DNA of 64,000 nt. Source: Collimonas sp. OK412 (lineage in GTDB: Bacteria > Pseudomonadota > Gammaproteobacteria > Burkholderiales > Burkholderiaceae_D). The DNA lies in NCBI RefSeq assembly GCF_900112135.1, contig NZ_FOLC01000007.1, positions 1 through 64,000 of the forward strand, in the 5' to 3' direction. The notes beneath the pieces were generated by a model. That model was not told where the DNA came from, did no database searches, and saw only the letters and a list, made by a program, of their open reading frames with translations. Of this stretch, positions 34,199 through 44,596 are shown one piece after another. A program made the translations under genes and the position numbers. Within the stretch, counting starts at the first letter, position 1, and every line of letters starts with the position of its first letter.

Positions 34199-37039
34199 AT
34201 GTTTCGTCGTGGCTCGTCAATCTTCATACCCATTGCCTCTTTATCCAGTTTGATATTGGGTCTGGCCATTACGCTCGGCTTGTTTGTCTCGGTACGCCAC
34301 CTCGAATATGAAAAAATGGACGCCGAATTCCGGCGCCTGGCCAGCGGCCACCTGAAGGCCGTGGTGGATGGCCTGGACTCCCTGGTCCATGAGCTGGAAA
34401 CCGTGAATCGCTTGTTTCTCACGGTGGACGACGTCAGCCGTGAACAGTTCCATACCTTCACGGCGCCGATGCTGCGCCGTTCTCCCTTTATCAAGTCATT
34501 GACTTTCCAGCGAGTGCTGACGGCCGCCCAGCGGCCCGCCTATGAAGCGGAAATGCGCAAGCATTTCCCCAATTTCGCGATTCGCCAGCTGAGCGACGGC
34601 AAGCCGGCGCCGAGCATAGGCCGGGACCAGTACCGGGTGGTCGACTATGTGGAGCCGATGACAGGGAATGAAAACGTATTCGGCGTCGATGTCGCGCCCA
34701 GCTTGCTGCAGGCAGAACCGGGGCAGCGTGCACGCGACTCCGGCTTGCCCTCGTCTACCGATCTGTTTGCATTGCGCTCCGCCACCAGCGACGGCAAGCT
34801 GGCGCTGATTATCCTGATGCCGGTATATCGGCACGGCGCAGCGCTGGACAGCGTCGAGCAGCGTCGCCTTGCATTGATGGGCTATACCAGCGCGGCACTG
34901 CGGGCGGATGCTTTCGTCGGCAGTGTCCTGTCGCGCGACGGCGTGCAGGCCCGCGAAGATTTCTACCTGCGGGTATATGCCAGCGCCAAGCCGGAGGAGA
35001 GCACTCTGGTATATCGCCAAGGCAATCCGATTGCCCTGCCCAACGCCAGCGACTGGCTGCCCGCCTGGCTGCTGTACGACGCCCCGCAAGACATGTCGCA
35101 GACTTTCGAGCTGGCCGGCAAGTCCTGGTATATAGAAGCGTCGGCGCCGCCGCGCGTATTCACCAAGAAGAACGCCGGATCGATCCTGGTGCTGATACTG
35201 GGCAGCCTGCTGAGCTGGATGGGCGCCACCTACCTGTATTTCCTGTCGACCCGCTCCAAGCGGATCGAGCAGCTGGTGGATGCCCGCACCCAGCAGGTCA
35301 GGCTGGCGACGCAGATGATGAAAGAGGACATCGTCGCCCGCAAACGCGCCGAAGACGCCTTGCAGCTGCGCGAGCGCGCCATCGAGTCGAGCGCCAACGC
35401 GATCATCATTTCCAGCGCCAAATTACCGGACTACCTGGTGGAGTACGTCAATCCGGCATTCGAGCGGATCACCGGCTACACCGCCAGCGAGATGATCGGC
35501 CGCAACCTGGAGATGCTGCATGGCGACGACCACGACCAGATCGGCCTGGAGGAAATCCGCGCCGCATTGCGTGAAAAGCGCAGCGCGAACGCCGTGTTCC
35601 GCAGTTATCGCAAGGACGGCACCTTGTTCTGGAACGAACTGTATGTGGCGCCGGTGAAAGACAGTTCCGGGCGCGTCAGCCATTTCGTCACGGCGCTGTA
35701 TGACATCACGGAAATGAAGAGCTACGAAGCCGAGCTGGAGCACCAGGCCCGCCACGATACCTTGACCGGGCTGGCCAACCGCAACGTGCTGAGCGACCGG
35801 CTGAGCCAGGCGATCGTCTACGGCGAGCTGTACGGCCACCGGGTGTGGGTGCTGTTCGTCGATCTCGACCGCTTTAAATTCGTCAACGATACGCTAGGCC
35901 ACAATGCCGGCGACCAGCTGCTGAAGGAAGTCGCCAGCCGCCTGAAGGCGTTCACGCGCGAGGCGGACACCATCGCGCGCCTGGGCAGCGATGAGTTTGT
36001 CCTGATCCTGCCGGAGCGTCTTGAGGAAGAGCTGAGCGTGGGCCTGATCCAAGGCATGATGGATGCGATCGCGCGTCCCTTGCAAATCGAAGGCTACGAT
36101 TTTTTCCTGAGCTGCAGCATCGGCGTTGCGGTCTACCCGAATGACGGCGAAGACCCGGAAAGCCTGCTCAAGCACGCCGACATCGCCATGTACCGCGCCA
36201 AGGAAATGGGGAACAACAATTACCAGTTCTATACCGCGGCGATGAATGAACGCGCGCTGGAACGCTTGCGCATCGAGGGCGACCTGCGCAATGCGATGGA
36301 GCGCAAGGAACTGCTGCTCTACTACCAGCCGCAGGTGGATCTGCGCACCGGCCGCATGGTCGGCATGGAAGCGCTGATCCGCTGGAAGCATCCCCAGCTC
36401 GGCATGATTTCGCCGACGCGTTTCATCGACCTGGCGGAAGAAACCGGCCTGATCGTGCAGATGGGCGCTTGGGTGATGCATACCGCCTGCGAACAGAATA
36501 AGACATGGCAGCGCATGGGGCTGGGTTACCTGCGGATGTCGGTGAACCTGTCGACGCGCCAGTTCTTCCAGCAGAACCTGGTGCAGCAGGTCGCCAAGGT
36601 GCTCGAAGAAACCGGGCTGGCGCCGCACTACCTTGAAATCGAGCTGACGGAAAGCCTGGTGATGACGGATGTCGAGCTGGCCGTCGGCATCCTGAATGAC
36701 TTGAAATCGATCGGCGTGCAGCTGTCGATCGACGATTTCGGCACCGGCTATTCAAGCCTGGCCTATCTCAAGAGTTTCCCGATCGACGCGCTGAAGATCG
36801 ACCAGTCTTTTGTGCGCGACATCACGGTTGACCAGGACGACGCGGCGATCGTGGCCTCGATCATTTCCCTGGCCCATAACCTGCGCCTGCAGGTAATCGC
36901 CGAAGGCGTCGAAACGCAAGAGCAGTTATCTTATCTGCAGCGCCATCGCTGCGATGAAATGCAAGGTTTCTATTTCAGCGAACCGGTATCGGCGGATGAC
37001 ATCGAAGTCATCCTGCGCGAGGGAAAAGTATTACCATAG
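34199..37039 (+). CDS. CHASE-PAS-GGDEF-EAL cyclic-di-GMP signalling protein
   Basis: Inner-membrane protein of 946 residues. Helix 1 (about 8-30) and helix 2 (about 325-345) bracket a periplasmic CHASE domain. Then come a linker coiled coil, a PAS/PAC domain (about 395-515), GGDEF (about 530-690) and EAL (about 700-945). The GGDEF active-site motif is G596-S-D-E-F, with the second glycine replaced by serine, which often weakens or abolishes cyclase activity. The EAL domain looks complete: E724 in [37 protein letters not shown] and AEGVET. It is therefore more likely a c-di-GMP phosphodiesterase with a regulatory GGDEF. A single gene, followed by fumC after 70 bp. Confidence 0.95.
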   Translation: MFRRGSSIFIPIASLSSLILGLAITLGLFVSVRHLEYEKMDAEFRRLASGHLKAVVDGLDSLVHELETVNRLFLTVDDVSREQFHTFTAPMLRRSPFIKSLTFQRVLTAAQRPAYEAEMRKHFPNFAIRQLSDGKPAPSIGRDQYRVVDYVEPMTGNENVFGVDVAPSLLQAEPGQRARDSGLPSSTDLFALRSATSDGKLALIILMPVYRHGAALDSVEQRRLALMGYTSAALRADAFVGSVLSRDGVQAREDFYLRVYASAKPEESTLVYRQGNPIALPNASDWLPAWLLYDAPQDMSQTFELAGKSWYIEASAPPRVFTKKNAGSILVLILGSLLSWMGATYLYFLSTRSKRIEQLVDARTQQVRLATQMMKEDIVARKRAEDALQLRERAIESSANAIIISSAKLPDYLVEYVNPAFERITGYTASEMIGRNLEMLHGDDHDQIGLEEIRAALREKRSANAVFRSYRKDGTLFWNELYVAPVKDSSGRVSHFVTALYDITEMKSYEAELEHQARHDTLTGLANRNVLSDRLSQAIVYGELYGHRVWVLFVDLDRFKFVNDTLGHNAGDQLLKEVASRLKAFTREADTIARLGSDEFVLILPERLEEELSVGLIQGMMDAIARPLQIEGYDFFLSCSIGVAVYPNDGEDPESLLKHADIAMYRAKEMGNNNYQFYTAAMNERALERLRIEGDLRNAMERKELLLYYQPQVDLRTGRMVGMEALIRWKHPQLGMISPTRFIDLAEETGLIVQMGAWVMHTACEQNKTWQRMGLGYLRMSVNLSTRQFFQQNLVQQVAKVLEETGLAPHYLEIELTESLVMTDVELAVGILNDLKSIGVQLSIDDFGTGYSSLAYLKSFPIDALKIDQSFVRDITVDQDDAAIVASIISLAHNLRLQVIAEGVETQEQLSYLQRHRCDEMQGFYFSEPVSADDIEVILREGKVLP

Positions 37040-37109
37040 GACTCTGTTGGCGCCCTTTGGCTGCGGATTTTGCGGATCTGTCGGGCGTCGTCACTTTTAT
37101 GGAGATGAA

Positions 37110-38501
37110 ATGGCTACCAGCAGAACCGAACGCGATACCTTTGGCAAGATTGAAGTCCCGGACGAGCGGCTGTGGGGCGCCCAGACCCAGCGCAGCCTGC
37201 ATCATTTCCATATCTCCAGCGAGCGCATGCCGCCCGAACTGATCGTGGCGCTGGCGGCGGTCAAGCAAGCGTGCGCGCAAGTCAACCTGGATCTCGGCAA
37301 GCTGCCGAAAACCCAGGCTGCCGCCATCATCCAGGCGGCGCAAGAGGTCGTGGCGGGACAGCATCCGGACGAGTTTCCACTGTCGGTGTGGCAGACCGGT
37401 TCCGGTACCCAGAGCAATATGAACATGAACGAGGTGCTGGCCAACCGCGCCTCGGAAATCCTGGGCGGCGTGCGCGGCGAAGCGCGCCTGGTGCATCCCA
37501 ACGATGCGGTCAACCTGAGCCAGTCCTCGAACGATATCTTTCCGACGGCGATGCATGTCGCCGCCGCTCTCGCCATCGCCAGCAAGCTGCTGCCGTCGCT
37601 GCAAAAGCTGCGCGCGACCCTGCACAGGAAATCCGCGGATTTCGATGACATCGTCAAGATCGGACGCACCCACCTGCAGGATGCGACGCCGCTGACGCTG
37701 GGCCAGGAGTTCTCAGGTTATGTGGCGCAGCTGGACCACGCGGAAAAAATCATCAAAGCCGCGCTGGAACCGTTGTGCGACCTGGCGGCCGGCGGCACCG
37801 CGGTCGGCACCGGACTCAACGCGCCCAAGGATTTCGGCAGCCGGGTGGCGGCGCAGCTGGCGAAAACTGAAAACCTGCCGTTCCGTACCGCCGACAACAA
37901 GTTTGCCGCGCTGGCCGCGCACGACGCCCTGGTTGCCGGCCACGGCGCCTTGAAAACCCTGGCCGCGGCCTTGATGAAAATCGCCAACGATGTGCGCTGG
38001 CTGGCATCGGGGCCGCGTTCCGGCCTGGGCGAGATCAGCATCCCGGAGAACGAGCCGGGCAGCTCGATCATGCCGGGCAAGGTCAACCCGACCCAGTGCG
38101 AAGCGCTGACCATGCTGTGCTGCCAGGTGTTCGGCAATGACGTGGCGATCAATTTCGGCGGCGCTTCCGGTAATTTCGAACTGAATGTATTCAAGCCCCT
38201 GATCGCCCATAATTTCCTGCAAAGCGTGCGTTTGCTGGCCGACGGCATGGCCAGTTTTGAAGAGCATTGCGCCGACGGCATCGCCGCCAACCGCGACCGC
38301 ATCGCCGAACTGATGGAACGTTCGCTGATGCTGGTGACGGCGCTGGCGCCGCACATCGGTTATGACCGCGCGGCACAGATCGCCAAGCATGCGCACCACG
38401 ACGGCAGCACGCTGAAGCAGGCGGCGCTGGCGCTGGGTTATGTGACAGAGCAGGAGTTTGCCGAATGGGTGCAGCCGGCAAAAATGACGTACCCGGAATA
38501 A
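37110..38501 (+). CDS. fumC: Class II fumarate hydratase
   Basis: Iron-independent fumarase of 463 residues that interconverts fumarate and malate in the TCA cycle. It has the superfamily signature [16 protein letters not shown] (about residue 315), and [21 protein letters not shown] and [13 protein letters not shown] line the active site. ATG 37110 follows GGAG. An in-frame extension back to 36954 overlaps the EAL gene and is not credible. Confidence 0.97.
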   Translation: MATSRTERDTFGKIEVPDERLWGAQTQRSLHHFHISSERMPPELIVALAAVKQACAQVNLDLGKLPKTQAAAIIQAAQEVVAGQHPDEFPLSVWQTGSGTQSNMNMNEVLANRASEILGGVRGEARLVHPNDAVNLSQSSNDIFPTAMHVAAALAIASKLLPSLQKLRATLHRKSADFDDIVKIGRTHLQDATPLTLGQEFSGYVAQLDHAEKIIKAALEPLCDLAAGGTAVGTGLNAPKDFGSRVAAQLAKTENLPFRTADNKFAALAAHDALVAGHGALKTLAAALMKIANDVRWLASGPRSGLGEISIPENEPGSSIMPGKVNPTQCEALTMLCCQVFGNDVAINFGGASGNFELNVFKPLIAHNFLQSVRLLADGMASFEEHCADGIAANRDRIAELMERSLMLVTALAPHIGYDRAAQIAKHAHHDGSTLKQAALALGYVTEQEFAEWVQPAKMTYPE

Positions 38502-38744
38502 GCGTTTTGCCAGGGCGGCTGAGGCTGGCCGTTCTCGGCAGCCGCAGGTTAAATCATGTTACATCGCACCAAACGTGCAGAGCATCCAATACAATGACGC
38601 TATAGGGATAATGTCGTTTTCGCAATAGAAAAACAATATTTGTTAAAATGACCCTCCGCTACTGTTGCCCTTGCTTATGCGCTTACTGGTTTTGCTGATC
38701 ACACCCGACACGCCGCTGCCGTTGCCGGCCATGGGCTGCCGCGC

Positions 38745-40535
38745 ATGATGAAGTGCTTGCGTGCGCCTGCCATTTGCTTGAAGCCCTATCTGTATGGCAT
38801 GGTTTTTGGCCTGTTGTCCCTGAGCGCGGCCGGCGCCGGCGCCGCCTATCGGGTGGAGATCGAGGCTCCCGGCGATCTGAAGGCTTTGCTTGACCAGCAC
38901 CTCGACCTGTCGCGCTACAAGGACCGCCAGGACCTGAGCGAGGATCAGCTGAAGTTCCTGGTTGATACGGTCGATGAGCAGGTTACGCAGCTGACCTCGA
39001 CTGAAGGTTACTTTTCGCCCAAGACCAGCGTCACGGTGGAACCGGGGGAGGTCAAGACCATCCGTTTGAAGGTCGATCCGCAGCAGCGCACCATGGTGTC
39101 CGCTGCGACTGTCGGCGTCGTCGGCAGTGCCGCCACCGAGATGCCTGAGCGGGTGCGCCAGATACAGCAGAACTGGGGCTTGCCCGCAGGCCAGCCTTTT
39201 CGCCAGGCAGACTGGGCCAAGGCCAAGGATGACGGTTTGCAGGTGCTGCTCAAGAAACGCTATCCGGCGGCCAAGGTCGCGCATTCGGAAGCGCGGATCA
39301 CGCCGGAAGACAATGACGCCGAATTGTCCGTGCAATACGACAGCGGCCCCGCGTTCACACTGGGGGCGCTGCACATCACCGGCACCAAGCGCTACCCGGC
39401 CAGCATCATCGAGAACGTCAATCCCTTGCAGGTAGGGGAGGAGTACAGCGTCGACCGCCTGCTGCTGCTGCAGCGCCAGATCCAGAACACGCCATATTTC
39501 GGCAATGTGATCGTCAGCATCAATGACGATCCTGCGCAAGCGCTGGAATCGCCGGTGAATGTCCAGGTCACCGAGTTCCAGACGCAGCGGATACGCACCG
39601 GGCTGGGTTACGCCTCTGACACCGGAGCCCAGGTGCAAGGCCGCTACACCAACTACAATGTGTTCGGCAAAGCCTGGGTGTTCGACGCCCAGACCAAGAT
39701 CGAACAGCGCCGCCAATACGGTGCGCTGGACCTGTCGATGCCGCCGGACAAGCGCAGCTTCGTCAATGGCATCAACGGCTCGTACGACCGGACCACCCTG
39801 CAGGGCGTCGATTTGCGCAGCATGAAAATCGGCCTGAAGCGCGCCCGCTCGCTGGAAAACTACGATACCGCGCTGACCCTGGATTATTATCGCGACCGCC
39901 TGCAGCAGACCGATGGAGCGACCTTGCCGCCGAATACCGTGGTGCAGCCGGGCCAGCACCAGGCCCTGGTGCCTGGATTTGCCTGGGTCAGGCGCGCCGT
40001 CGACGATTCCATTTTCCCGCGCAGCGGCCATATCTTTTCGGTGCAGACCGGGTTTGCCGTGAAGGGCTTGCTGACCGACCAGACATTTTTCCGGGCCGAT
40101 GGCCGCTACAAGCATTATTTCCCGGTAGCGAAACGCGATGTGGTGATCCTGCGCACCGAGCTGGGCGGCGTGTTTACCGCCGGTTCCAGCGCCGCGGTGC
40201 CGGCCTCCTTGCTGTTCCGCGCCGGCGGCAATGAATCGGTGCGCGGCTATAGTTACGACAGTATCGGCAATGCGCAGAACGGCACCGTCTATCCGACCAA
40301 GTACATGGTGACCGGCAGCGCCGAATACCAGCACTGGCTGACCCAGCAATGGGGCGGCGCCGTGTTTTACGATATCGGCACCGCCACCGACAGCTGGGCC
40401 GACCGCGCTACCAAGGTCGGCACCGGTCTCGGCGTGCGTTACCGCAGCCCGGTCGGGACGGTGAATGTCGACCTTGCCTACGGCGTCCAGGCCAAACAGT
40501 TCCGGCCGCATATTTCGCTGGGCATCGCCTTCTGA
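38745..40535 (+). CDS. tamA: TamA outer-membrane translocation protein (Omp85 family)
   Basis: Omp85-type protein of 596 residues. A signal peptide (about 1-34, ending AAGAGAA) is followed by POTRA domains up to about residue 275 (FTLGALHITGTKRYPASIIENVNPLQVGEEY) and a C-terminal beta barrel with FRAGGNESVRGYSYDSIG and the terminal aromatic-end strand HISLGIAF. Length and the adjoining tamB gene favour TamA over BamA. It works with TamB in assembly or transport of proteins and lipids to the outer membrane. tamB starts 23 bp after its stop, implying an operon. Confidence 0.93.
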   Translation: MMKCLRAPAICLKPYLYGMVFGLLSLSAAGAGAAYRVEIEAPGDLKALLDQHLDLSRYKDRQDLSEDQLKFLVDTVDEQVTQLTSTEGYFSPKTSVTVEPGEVKTIRLKVDPQQRTMVSAATVGVVGSAATEMPERVRQIQQNWGLPAGQPFRQADWAKAKDDGLQVLLKKRYPAAKVAHSEARITPEDNDAELSVQYDSGPAFTLGALHITGTKRYPASIIENVNPLQVGEEYSVDRLLLLQRQIQNTPYFGNVIVSINDDPAQALESPVNVQVTEFQTQRIRTGLGYASDTGAQVQGRYTNYNVFGKAWVFDAQTKIEQRRQYGALDLSMPPDKRSFVNGINGSYDRTTLQGVDLRSMKIGLKRARSLENYDTALTLDYYRDRLQQTDGATLPPNTVVQPGQHQALVPGFAWVRRAVDDSIFPRSGHIFSVQTGFAVKGLLTDQTFFRADGRYKHYFPVAKRDVVILRTELGGVFTAGSSAAVPASLLFRAGGNESVRGYSYDSIGNAQNGTVYPTKYMVTGSAEYQHWLTQQWGGAVFYDIGTATDSWADRATKVGTGLGVRYRSPVGTVNVDLAYGVQAKQFRPHISLGIAF

Positions 40536-40558
40536 TTTTTCTTTTCAAGATTGAACGC

Positions 40559-43500
40559 ATGACCGAAGCAGCCATCTCCAAGGAATCAGCCCGCCCGCCG
40601 CCGAACAAGAACGGCGGAGGCATGCGCTGGCTGTGGCGGACGCTTGCGGTTTTGCCGTTGCTGACGCTGGTGCTGGCAGGCTCGCTGTTTTTCGGCATCC
40701 ATTCCGAATCCGGCACCCGGGCCATGTGGCAATTGGCCACCTGGGCAATGCATGGCAATTTGTCCGGGCAGCTGGCCGGCGGCACGGTTGCGGACGGTCT
40801 GCAGTTGCGCAACGTGGTCTATCGCGACGCCACCCAGCAATACAAGATTGACCGGATCGACGCAAAGTGGCATGTGAACCTGTCGCCGCTCAAGCTGGAT
40901 GTCGCTTACCTGCACGTAGGCAATGTCGACGCCCGGCTGGAGCCGACGCCGCCGGAACCGACCGTCATGCCGGCCAGCCTGGCGTTGCCGCTGCAGCTTG
41001 CCCTCAATGATGTTTCATTGGACAAGCTGTCCCTGCACCAAGGATTGAGCACGACGGAACTGAGCCGCTTGCAGCTGCATGGGGAATCCGACGGCACCCA
41101 GCATAACCTGGTGCTGGAACGGCTTGACACGCCATACGGCAAGGCCAGCGCCAAACTCAGCCTGAACGGCGTGAAGCCGTTTGCGTTGAGCGGCGGGGCG
41201 GATTTGAGCGGCGAATACCAGAAAGAAAAATACCAGGTGGACGCGGTGTTGTCCGGCACCCTGGCGCTGCTGGACATAGGCTTGAATGCACGCGGCGACA
41301 AATTGAGTGGAACTGCGAAGATTGCCGCGACGCCGTTTGCACCCATCCCGTTCCAGCAGCTTGAATTGAACGCCGCCCACATCAATCCGAAACTGTTCAG
41401 CAGCAGCGCGCCGCAGGCCGACCTCAGCCTGCAGGTTGCGCTGAAGCCGGAGATGCCTGCTGCCGCTGCTGCTGCGGCCGGCAGCGCACCGGCTGTGGTG
41501 GACCTGGCGACACTGACGGTGAGCGGACCGATACGCATCGCCAATGCCAACGCCGGCGCGCTGGACCAGGACCGCTTGCCGCTGGTCAGCGCCGGCGCCG
41601 AATTGCGGCTCGATACCCAGGTCCAGCAATTGTCGCGGCTGCAGCTGAAACTGCTGAAAGACGCCAGCATCAGCGGCCAGGGCGAATACCATGGCGACGG
41701 CAAGAACAAGGGCAACGGTGAATTCAGTTTCGACGTTGCCGGCCTGGATCTGCAGGCGCTGCACGGCAAGCTGAAACCGACGCAGTTGCGCGGGCCGCTC
41801 AAGGTCAGGCTGACGCCGGAAAACCAGCAGATCAGCCTGGACCTGGCCGACGCCAACTACAAGGCAAAACTGGAAACCGTGATCGACGCCAAACAGATCG
41901 CCGTGAAAACGGCGCAGCTGGCAGCCGGGGCGGCGCGTCTCGATGCCACTGGCAGCCTGGAACGCGGCGCCGGAATGGCCTACGCGGTAAAAGGCAGCCT
42001 GCGCGATTTCAATCCCTTTCTCTGGATCGACAGCGCGGCTGCGGCGAAAAGCGCTGCCAAGGGCGCAGCAAAATCCGGTAGCGCCGTCAGCGCTCCTAAA
42101 GCCAAGGCTGTGACGGCAAACATCAACATGGATATCGACGCCAGCGGCAACCTGGAGCCGGAACTGAAGGTGAAGCTCAAGTTCGCCATCCGCGATAGCC
42201 GCTACGACCAGCTGCCGATGACCGGCAGCGGCTTGCTCAACCTGGCCGGCGCGCGCTTGCTGCCTAGCGACGTTGCGCTGTCGGTGGCCGGCAACGAACT
42301 GCAGGCCAAGGGCAGCTTCGGCGCTGCCGGCGACCGCCTGGTCTTGAAGCTTGATGCGCCGCAGCTGCAGGGCCTGGGTTTCGGCATTTCCGGCGCCGTA
42401 CACCTGGACGGCCAGCTCAGCGGAACCTTGCAAAAGCCGAATGTGCAAGCCACGTATCGTGCCGAAAAACTGGCCTATGGCGAACATCGGGCGGATAGCC
42501 TGTCAGGGCAGGCCGATATACAGGCGGACCTGAACGCCAAGCTCAATTCCGCCGCCAACCGGCTGGCCCTTAGCGTAGAGGGCCGCGGCTTGCATAGCGC
42601 CGACATGGCGCTCGACAAGCTGAGCCTGAACCTGGCCGGCACGTATGGCGCCCATACCCTGAAGCTGGACAGCAGCGGCACCCTGCGCGGCAAACCTTTG
42701 CACCTGACCTTGGCAGCGCAAGGCCAGCTGAACGAAAGCAAGGCCGGATACGGCTGGCAGGGCCAGCTCAGCGAATTGCAGAACCAAGGCACGCCGCGCA
42801 TCAGCCTGGCGGCGCCGCTGGCGGTCAGCGCCGAGGCGGGGCGCGTGGTGCTGGGCGCAAGCCGCTTGAATGTGGCCGATGCGCAGGTCGACCTGAAAAA
42901 TTTCAGCTACGACCATGGAAAAATCCGTTCGGCCGGCAGCGTCAATGCGCTCAACGTAGCGACGATACTTGGCCTGGCGCATGAGTTCGGCGGCCCCGAA
43001 CTTCCTTTGAAGACGGACCTGGTGCTGGATAGCAGCTGGGATTTTTCGCTGGCGGAGACCGTCGGCGGTTACCTGCAGATCGTCCGCCGCAGCGGCGACC
43101 TGCGCGTCAATCCGGGACGCGGCGACGTCAGCCTCGGTTTGTCGGAGCTGAAGCTGCGGGCAGACCTGCAGGGCGGCCAGGTCAGGCTGGATAGCCGGCT
43201 GGCGGCTTCCAGGATAGGGACGCTGGACGCGCAGCTGCAACTGGCCCTGCAGCATAGCGACAGCGGCTGGGCCGCCAGCGACAGTTCGGCGTTGTCCGGC
43301 CAGGCCAGGTTGCAGGTGCCGCAATTGAAATCCATCGGCGCGCTGATCGGACCGCAGGTTGCGCTGGACGGCAGCCTGGCGCTGGACCTGAGCCTGGGCG
43401 GCCAGCTGGGCAAGCCGATGCTGTCAGGCAAAGTCGCCGGCGACCAGCTTGCCGTCACCCTGTTCGACCAGGGCATCAAGCTGAAGGACGGCACGGCGCG

Positions 43501-44587
43501 CCTGAACCTGGCTGACAACGTGGTCGAGCTGCAGCAGCTGGAATTCCACGGCGGCGACGGCACCATACGCGCCACCGGCCGGCTGCAGCTCGGCCATGAC
43601 AATCCTGACCTGACGGCCAGCGTGGTCGCCGATCGCCTGCAGCTGTTCGCCAGCCCGGACCGCCAGCTGATGCTGTCGGGCCAGGCCAAGATCGCCAACG
43701 TCAAGGAGCAGCTGCACGTCGACGGTAAGTTCACGGTCGACAAAGCCCTGTTCGACCTGCCGAAGAGCAGCGCGCCGGTGCTGGGCGACGATGTGGTCAT
43801 CGTGCGCAAGGAAGTGAAGGCGCGCGCGACGCCGTTGACCGAGCAGGAACGCCTGGCCAAGGCGGCGCAGAAACCGGCCGGCGGCGCCACCCCGGTGATG
43901 AATGTGGAAGTCGATTTTGGCAGTGATTTCCGCTTCCGCGGCAGCGGCGCCGACCTGCTGTTGCGCGGCGCCATGCAGGTCCGCAGCGAGCCTTACCAGC
44001 CCCTGCGCGCCACCGGCACGATCCGGGTCGCGAGCGGCAGCTACGAGGTGTTTGGCCGCAAGCTGGCGATCGAGCGCGGACTGATCAATTTCCAGGGGGC
44101 GATCGACAATCCGAATATCAACATCCTCGCCATGAAGCGCAACCAGGAAGTCGAAGCGGGCGCCGAGATCACCGGCAATCCAGGCAACCTGCGGGTCAAG
44201 CTGGTATCGGAGCCGAACGTGTCGGACGAGGAAAAACTCTCCTGGCTGATGTTCGGCCACGGCAGCGACAGTTCTGCGCTGGGCCAGCGCCAGGCCGCCG
44301 GCCAGGCGCTGGCGCTGCTGGGAAATTATGGCGGCAAGAAGATTGCCCAAGGCATCGGGTTCGACGAATTCTCGATCGGCTCCAGCGACTCCGGCATCGA
44401 AAACGAGCAGGTGGTCAGCCTGGGCAAGGTCATCACCGAGAAAATCAACCTGGGTTACGAACAGAGCCTGACCAGCGCCGCCAGCATCTTGAAACTGACC
44501 TGGCAATTTTCACGGCGCTGGTCGATGGTGATGCGCGGCGGCACCATCAACGGCCTGGAAGTCCTGTACAACTTGCGCTTCGATTAA
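40559..44587 (+). CDS. tamB: TamB inner-membrane component of the translocation/assembly module
   Basis: AsmA-like/TamB protein of 1342 residues. One N-terminal membrane helix (about 26-48) anchors it in the inner membrane, followed by a very long beta-rich periplasmic region that spans to the outer membrane. The C-terminal DUF490 domain is clear: SGSYEVFGRKLAIERGLINF, GNPGNLRVKLVSEPNVSDEE and KLSWLMFGHGSDSSALGQ. An Ala/Lys-rich segment (about residues 495-520) is low complexity. ATG 40559 is chosen; the frame overlaps tamA upstream. It pairs with TamA just upstream. Confidence 0.95.
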   Translation: MTEAAISKESARPPPNKNGGGMRWLWRTLAVLPLLTLVLAGSLFFGIHSESGTRAMWQLATWAMHGNLSGQLAGGTVADGLQLRNVVYRDATQQYKIDRIDAKWHVNLSPLKLDVAYLHVGNVDARLEPTPPEPTVMPASLALPLQLALNDVSLDKLSLHQGLSTTELSRLQLHGESDGTQHNLVLERLDTPYGKASAKLSLNGVKPFALSGGADLSGEYQKEKYQVDAVLSGTLALLDIGLNARGDKLSGTAKIAATPFAPIPFQQLELNAAHINPKLFSSSAPQADLSLQVALKPEMPAAAAAAAGSAPAVVDLATLTVSGPIRIANANAGALDQDRLPLVSAGAELRLDTQVQQLSRLQLKLLKDASISGQGEYHGDGKNKGNGEFSFDVAGLDLQALHGKLKPTQLRGPLKVRLTPENQQISLDLADANYKAKLETVIDAKQIAVKTAQLAAGAARLDATGSLERGAGMAYAVKGSLRDFNPFLWIDSAAAAKSAAKGAAKSGSAVSAPKAKAVTANINMDIDASGNLEPELKVKLKFAIRDSRYDQLPMTGSGLLNLAGARLLPSDVALSVAGNELQAKGSFGAAGDRLVLKLDAPQLQGLGFGISGAVHLDGQLSGTLQKPNVQATYRAEKLAYGEHRADSLSGQADIQADLNAKLNSAANRLALSVEGRGLHSADMALDKLSLNLAGTYGAHTLKLDSSGTLRGKPLHLTLAAQGQLNESKAGYGWQGQLSELQNQGTPRISLAAPLAVSAEAGRVVLGASRLNVADAQVDLKNFSYDHGKIRSAGSVNALNVATILGLAHEFGGPELPLKTDLVLDSSWDFSLAETVGGYLQIVRRSGDLRVNPGRGDVSLGLSELKLRADLQGGQVRLDSRLAASRIGTLDAQLQLALQHSDSGWAASDSSALSGQARLQVPQLKSIGALIGPQVALDGSLALDLSLGGQLGKPMLSGKVAGDQLAVTLFDQGIKLKDGTARLNLADNVVELQQLEFHGGDGTIRATGRLQLGHDNPDLTASVVADRLQLFASPDRQLMLSGQAKIANVKEQLHVDGKFTVDKALFDLPKSSAPVLGDDVVIVRKEVKARATPLTEQERLAKAAQKPAGGATPVMNVEVDFGSDFRFRGSGADLLLRGAMQVRSEPYQPLRATGTIRVASGSYEVFGRKLAIERGLINFQGAIDNPNINILAMKRNQEVEAGAEITGNPGNLRVKLVSEPNVSDEEKLSWLMFGHGSDSSALGQRQAAGQALALLGNYGGKKIAQGIGFDEFSIGSSDSGIENEQVVSLGKVITEKINLGYEQSLTSAASILKLTWQFSRRWSMVMRGGTINGLEVLYNLRFD

Positions 44588-44596
44588 TCCTGGCCA

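Noticed and set aside
38643-40511. 622-codon minus-strand open frame opposite tamA
   Set aside because: Shadow of tamA, which has signal peptide, POTRA and barrel features.
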